DNA of 32,848 nucleotides from Beijerinckiaceae bacterium (GTDB taxonomy: Bacteria; Pseudomonadota; Alphaproteobacteria; Rhizobiales; Beijerinckiaceae), in the NCBI GenBank assembly GCA_947456505.1, contig CANGTC010000023.1, forward strand, positions 1-32,848, in the 5' to 3' direction. Every line of letters begins with the position of its first letter. Within the stretch, counting starts at the first letter, position 1. Positions 32,785 to 32,848 of this stretch are shown here, piece by piece. A program made the position numbers and the translations under genes. The notes below the pieces were generated by a model. That model was not told where the DNA came from. It ran no database searches and worked only from the letters and a program-made list of their open reading frames with translations.

Positions 32785-32848
32785 ATGTTGATCGTAGAGC
32801 CAGTAGCCACAAATCTGCCCAGGCGCAAACGCCGGTCCTGGACGCTAG
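32785..32848 (+). mobile_element. Start of a transposase-associated ORF (IS66/IS3 OrfA-like), cut by the window edge
   Basis: The ATG at 32785 opens a frame reaching the right edge: MLIVEPVATNLPRRKRRSWT. The basic RRKRRSW segment is the usual entry to the helix-turn-helix of the small first ORF (TnpA/OrfA) of IS66- and IS3-type insertion sequences, normally continuing with a KRxIVxE..PGASV pattern that would lie outside. Only 21 residues are visible, so the family is tentative. The inverted repeat just upstream supports an element boundary near 32750. Confidence 0.45.

Overview
The window looks like chromosome from an alphaproteobacterium, most likely of the order Hyphomicrobiales (Rhizobiales). 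This is an inference from gene content: a eukaryotic-type glutamine synthetase II behind a sigma-54 promoter, a 3-hydroxybutyrate dehydrogenase/patatin pair, a c556-like cytochrome paired with a diheme cytochrome c, periplasmic glucan genes and GC-rich codon use. A Beijerinckiaceae/Methylocystaceae-like host would fit, but the sequence alone does not prove it. GC content appears lower from about 11.4 kb to 21.6 kb (methyltransferase, giant hook protein, broken transporter gene) than in the flanks.

Layout. (1) 1-3.7 kb: the end of an unidentified gene, an LTA-synthase/OpgB-like membrane phosphotransferase and a convergent OpgD/OpgG-type glucan enzyme, probably an osmoregulated periplasmic glucan locus. 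(2) 3.9-7.1 kb: a MetE-C-domain methyltransferase closed by a strong hairpin, then D-3-hydroxybutyrate dehydrogenase directly followed by a patatin-like hydrolase (PHB/ketone-body metabolism). (3) 7.1-9.0 kb: two secreted c-type cytochromes and a small secreted Cys protein. (4) 9.1-11.5 kb, minus strand: a second, divergent MetE-C-domain protein and glnII with a textbook -24/-12 promoter and a textbook terminator. (5) 11.9-14.9 kb: SAM methyltransferase, DEDDh exonuclease and a voltage-gated K+ channel. (6) 14.9-20.1 kb, minus strand: a 1491-residue flagellar hook protein FlgE, more than three times the enteric length and with internal repeats, plus an unknown 146-residue protein. (7) 20.4-23.7 kb: two Bug/TctC-type periplasmic binding proteins, one frameshifted at a run of seven G, flanking a 2-hydroxyacid dehydrogenase. 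(8) 23.9-31.6 kb, minus strand: OprB-like porin, then a tripartite CzcCBA-type metal efflux set (outer-membrane lipoprotein, adaptor, RND pump) and a small Cys/His periplasmic protein. (9) 31.6-32.8 kb: a gene-poor stretch with tRNA-Thr(TGT) and, at the right edge, the start of an apparent insertion-sequence ORF.

No CRISPR array, prophage or complete insertion sequence was seen. The most unusual items are the giant FlgE with repeated insert modules, the homopolymer frameshift in the binding-protein gene, the two stand-alone MetE-C-domain paralogues, and the glucan locus with a non-standard LTA-synthase-like partner.
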